From Bacteroidales bacterium (GTDB lineage: Bacteria > Bacteroidota > Bacteroidia > Bacteroidales > P3), in contig JAGCUU010000032.1 of NCBI GenBank assembly GCA_017962665.1, positions 1 to 64,000 on the forward strand: DNA of 64,000 nucleotides. Reading direction: 5' to 3'. The first letter of the stretch is position 1. Every line of letters starts with the position of its first letter. The notes below the pieces were generated by a model that searched no databases, was not told the DNA's origin, and saw only the letters and a program-made list of their open reading frames with translations. Positions 61,798 through 64,000 of the stretch are shown in pieces. Both the position numbers and the translations under genes were made by a program.

Positions 61798-63534
61798 ATG
61801 CTCTATAATCTTTTTGCATTTATCTATCTACTTGGACCTGTTTTTGGATTGTGGTTCATTTTTAAAAAAGTCAATATTGCCCCTTGGAAATCTCTGATTC
61901 CCGTATACAATATTATATTATGGATTAAAGTATGCGGCAAGGACTGGAAATGGTATATCTATTTTCTGATTCCGGCAATCAATATCTTCACCTATTTGAT
62001 GCTTGTTGTCGAGACTGCAAAGGTTTTCAATCGTCATAATTTCTGGGAACAGACATTTGCGGTCATTTTTCCGTTTGTCTATATGCCTTTTCTTGGTCTA
62101 AGCAAACTTGAATACCTCGATCCTGCAAAAAATGAAAACGTTAAGTATTCATCGGGAAGGGAATGGCTCGATGCAATAGTTTTCGCTCTGATTGCCGCTG
62201 TAATTATTCGTGGTTACTGCTTTGAGTTCTATAAAATACCAAGTTCGTCAATGGAGAAATCGTTGCTTGTTGGCGACTATCTTATGGTAAGCAAGGTTGC
62301 ATACGGCCCACGCGTTTCGATGACGCCTCTGTCATTTCCGTTGGTTCACAATGTCCTGCCTTTTACTGGCGGACAGGTGGAGTCGTATCTTAAATGGATA
62401 AAACTACCATATCATAGATATCCGGGGCTGCGTTCGGTCAGGCGCTTCGATGCAACCGTGTTCAACTATCCCGATGGAGATACTGTGTGTACCGCATTTC
62501 AAAGCAACGCTTCGTACCATGATTTGGTTAGAGAATATGGACGCGAAACAGTGAAATCCAATCCTTCTGTATTTGGCAAGATCGTTGCACGTCCAGTTGA
62601 CAAAAAGGAGAATTTTATCAAGAGATGCATAGGTCTCCCTGGCGAAACCATCGAAATTCGAGACCAACAGGTTCTGATTGATGGCAAACAGATTGAGAAT
62701 CCCAAAGATATGCAGTTTAATTATGCAGTACAGATAAAAACGGGTTTCGATGCCTGGAGCACGTTCAAATCGGTGGGCGTATCCGACGAAGATTGCGAGA
62801 ACTCACTTGGCCCTATCTTCCTTTTCTTGAACGAGCGGCAGCTTGAGGTGGCATTGAAATACAGAGAGAAACTCCGTATAGAGCCAATGAGCTATATTAA
62901 TGACGACAGTTGTAGACTGGTACGTATTTCTCCAGCTCTTGATTTATTCGGTTCCCAACCTGTCAGTAAGATTCTTGGTAAGATGGAAGAAGAGCTTATT
63001 CTTAACGGTGTGCCAGCATCGTACTTTAGTTTGCAGGCCATGACACCAATATTTACAGTTCCATTGACTGAGGAAAAACGTCAGATGTTGCTAAACAATG
63101 GATGTGTGGAGTCTATCATGCCGTTGTCTGAGGTGGCTGGATATTCTGGCACAAAGCTCTTCCCTCATGTTGAGGGCTACAGCTGGTCGGTGGATAACTT
63201 TGGCCCGGTAACAATCCCGTCAAAGGGAATGACTATGCAACTTAACTGTGAAAATATAGAACTCTACCGTCGTGCTATTGTCAATTTCGAAGGCAACAGT
63301 CTGGAGGTCAAAGACGGAAAAATAATTATTAATGGAAAAGAGACGACAAGCTATACTTTTAAGATGAACTACTACTGGATGATGGGTGACAACCGTCACA
63401 ACAGTGCCGACAGTCGCTATTGGGGATTTGTACCTGAAGACCACATAGTCGGTCGTGCTTCAATGGTGATGTTCTCTCATGATGGCGATTCGCGTAAAGC
63501 TCGATGGAACAGAATCTTTAAAATGAAGCTTTAA
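61798..63534 (+). CDS. lepB: Signal peptidase I with N-terminal membrane domain
   Basis: Cleaves Sec signal peptides on the outer face of the inner membrane. The catalytic serine is S151 in IPSSSMEKSL and the lysine K275 in NFIKRCIGLPGETI; MMGDNRHNSADSRYWGFVP closes the domain. The 578 residues far exceed E. coli LepB. The first ~130 are a multi-helix domain like DUF5684 (PWKSLIPVYNIILWIKVCG). About 120 residues separate Ser and Lys, and a further ~200-residue insert lies before the GDNR box. Long inserts are known in Bacteroidetes homologues. The leader carries the tandem heptamers. Confidence 0.92.
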   Translation: MLYNLFAFIYLLGPVFGLWFIFKKVNIAPWKSLIPVYNIILWIKVCGKDWKWYIYFLIPAINIFTYLMLVVETAKVFNRHNFWEQTFAVIFPFVYMPFLGLSKLEYLDPAKNENVKYSSGREWLDAIVFALIAAVIIRGYCFEFYKIPSSSMEKSLLVGDYLMVSKVAYGPRVSMTPLSFPLVHNVLPFTGGQVESYLKWIKLPYHRYPGLRSVRRFDATVFNYPDGDTVCTAFQSNASYHDLVREYGRETVKSNPSVFGKIVARPVDKKENFIKRCIGLPGETIEIRDQQVLIDGKQIENPKDMQFNYAVQIKTGFDAWSTFKSVGVSDEDCENSLGPIFLFLNERQLEVALKYREKLRIEPMSYINDDSCRLVRISPALDLFGSQPVSKILGKMEEELILNGVPASYFSLQAMTPIFTVPLTEEKRQMLLNNGCVESIMPLSEVAGYSGTKLFPHVEGYSWSVDNFGPVTIPSKGMTMQLNCENIELYRRAIVNFEGNSLEVKDGKIIINGKETTSYTFKMNYYWMMGDNRHNSADSRYWGFVPEDHIVGRASMVMFSHDGDSRKARWNRIFKMKL

Positions 63535-63547
63535 AGCATAGCTTTAA
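63531..63547. terminator. Small hairpin spanning the stop codons of two convergent genes
   Basis: TTAAAGC (63531-63537), loop ATA and GCTTTAA (63541-63547) form a perfect 7-bp stem holding the lepB stop and the stop of the opposing gene. It is AT-rich with no long T run, so a weak two-way terminator is possible but unproven. Confidence 0.35.
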
Positions 63548-64000
63548 TCATTGTAGTGTATCTCTTTTAGGTTCTCTTGAACCATCTCTTTTAGCCAATT
63601 GTACACTTTTACATCGTTCATGTCCATACCGTCAAGGGCTTCGTGTATCTCATCTGTATCGAATACGAATTCTCCCTGGTCGGTGATATGGGTATAGATG
63701 ATATGGATGTCTTGATGTGCGGCACATAGCATAACAATGGTTCCAGACAAATCTCCCATTGGCGGCCTGTCCCAATGGTTGTGCTGAAACCAGAAATCAA
63801 GTCGGGTACCTTTGCCAAGTTCACTTTGCAATTTCATCCCACCACCACAGTTTTCGGTATTCATTTTTATCAGTGGCAGTCCAAGGCCGACCTTGCGTGT
63901 GGTTCGTGAAGTGGTATATGGGTCGGTGACCTTGGCAAGGAATTCCGGCGACATACCCTTGCCATTGTCTTCTATTGTAAAAGCATAAATGTTGTCTTTG
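63544..64000 (-). CDS. ATP-binding protein, histidine-kinase-like ATPase fold (partial)
   Basis: The frame is open from the window's right edge to the stop at 63544, about 151 residues of the C-terminal part. It shows the GHKL ATPase N-terminal box IEDNGKGMSPEFL and the glycine-rich lid TRKVGLGLPLIK, then GGGMKLQSELGKGT. There is no visible membrane or dimerisation domain in this part. Proteins of this form often stand next to NADH-linked [FeFe]-hydrogenase genes in anaerobes, and I expect those genes just beyond the edge; that is inference. An internal ATG at 63952-63954 cannot be the true start, because it lies after the ATP-binding box. Confidence 0.78.
   Translation of the reverse strand, partial: KDNIYAFTIEDNGKGMSPEFLAKVTDPYTTSRTTRKVGLGLPLIKMNTENCGGGMKLQSELGKGTRLDFWFQHNHWDRPPMGDLSGTIVMLCAAHQDIHIIYTHITDQGEFVFDTDEIHEALDGMDMNDVKVYNWLKEMVQENLKEIHYND

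Noticed and set aside
1-64000. CRISPR arrays, insertion sequences, prophage, tRNA or rRNA genes
   Set aside because: No regularly spaced repeats, transposase, integrase or phage structural genes, or cloverleaf-like RNA genes were seen on either strand.

Overview
The window is a 64-kb piece of a Bacteroidetes chromosome, almost certainly from the order Bacteroidales. Reasons: a YidC with a large periplasmic domain, NQR plus a Wolinella/Bacteroides-type fumarate reductase, Omp28/DUF6029/TlpA, DUF6427, a TopA with C-terminal repeat modules, secreted proteases ending in type IX secretion (T9SS) sorting domains, and promoter -7 elements of the Bacteroidetes form TAnnTTTG. Lack of oxygen-respiration genes, with fumarate respiration and a flavodiiron protein, suggests an anaerobe. 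I cannot fix family or genus. There are no rRNA or tRNA genes, CRISPR arrays, insertion sequences or prophage genes, and no gene-free stretch exceeds about 200 bases.

Layout. 1-169: C-terminal tail of a GH97 glycosidase in much more GC-rich sequence. 365-7472: yidC, nhaD, a lysozyme-like membrane protein, a Wzz-like chain-length protein and an O-antigen ligase-like protein, closed by an intrinsic terminator. 7611-11697: NlpC/P60 hydrolase, then (minus strand) an OmpA lipoprotein, a DppB-like permease, tsaB and a LolA-like protein. 11694-22581 (minus): an eleven-gene energy block, transcribed aspA, nqrA-B-C-D-E-F, frdC-A-B, lolA-like. 22744-28791: a 2015-residue alpha-2-macroglobulin. 28775-37566 (minus): secreted nuclease/phosphatase-fold protein, HAD phosphatase, M6 protease, MATE pump, Omp28, DUF6029 and TlpA. 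37681-50235 (minus): prenyl synthase, hotdog thioesterase, dapA, DUF6913-like, rnhB, DUF6427, S8 protease, flavodiiron protein, YfhO and a 7TM-HD phosphodiesterase. 50333-63534: ClC, a lipoprotein, parC, a glycosyltransferase, hflX, topA, a second glycosyltransferase and lepB. The right edge cuts an ATP-binding protein of histidine-kinase fold.

The most coherent biology is the energy block. AspA makes fumarate from aspartate, NQR oxidises NADH and pumps sodium while reducing quinone, and FrdCAB reoxidises the quinol with fumarate. The NhaD antiporter lies about 8 kb away. Within the block nqrA is broken by a frameshift exactly at a tandem 7-bp repeat. Related short tandem repeats, four copies each, lie just in front of the start codons of frdA, frdB and lepB. 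These repeats are the least ordinary signal I found. I did not find an obviously new multi-gene defence or mobile system; most of the window is housekeeping, envelope and respiration.
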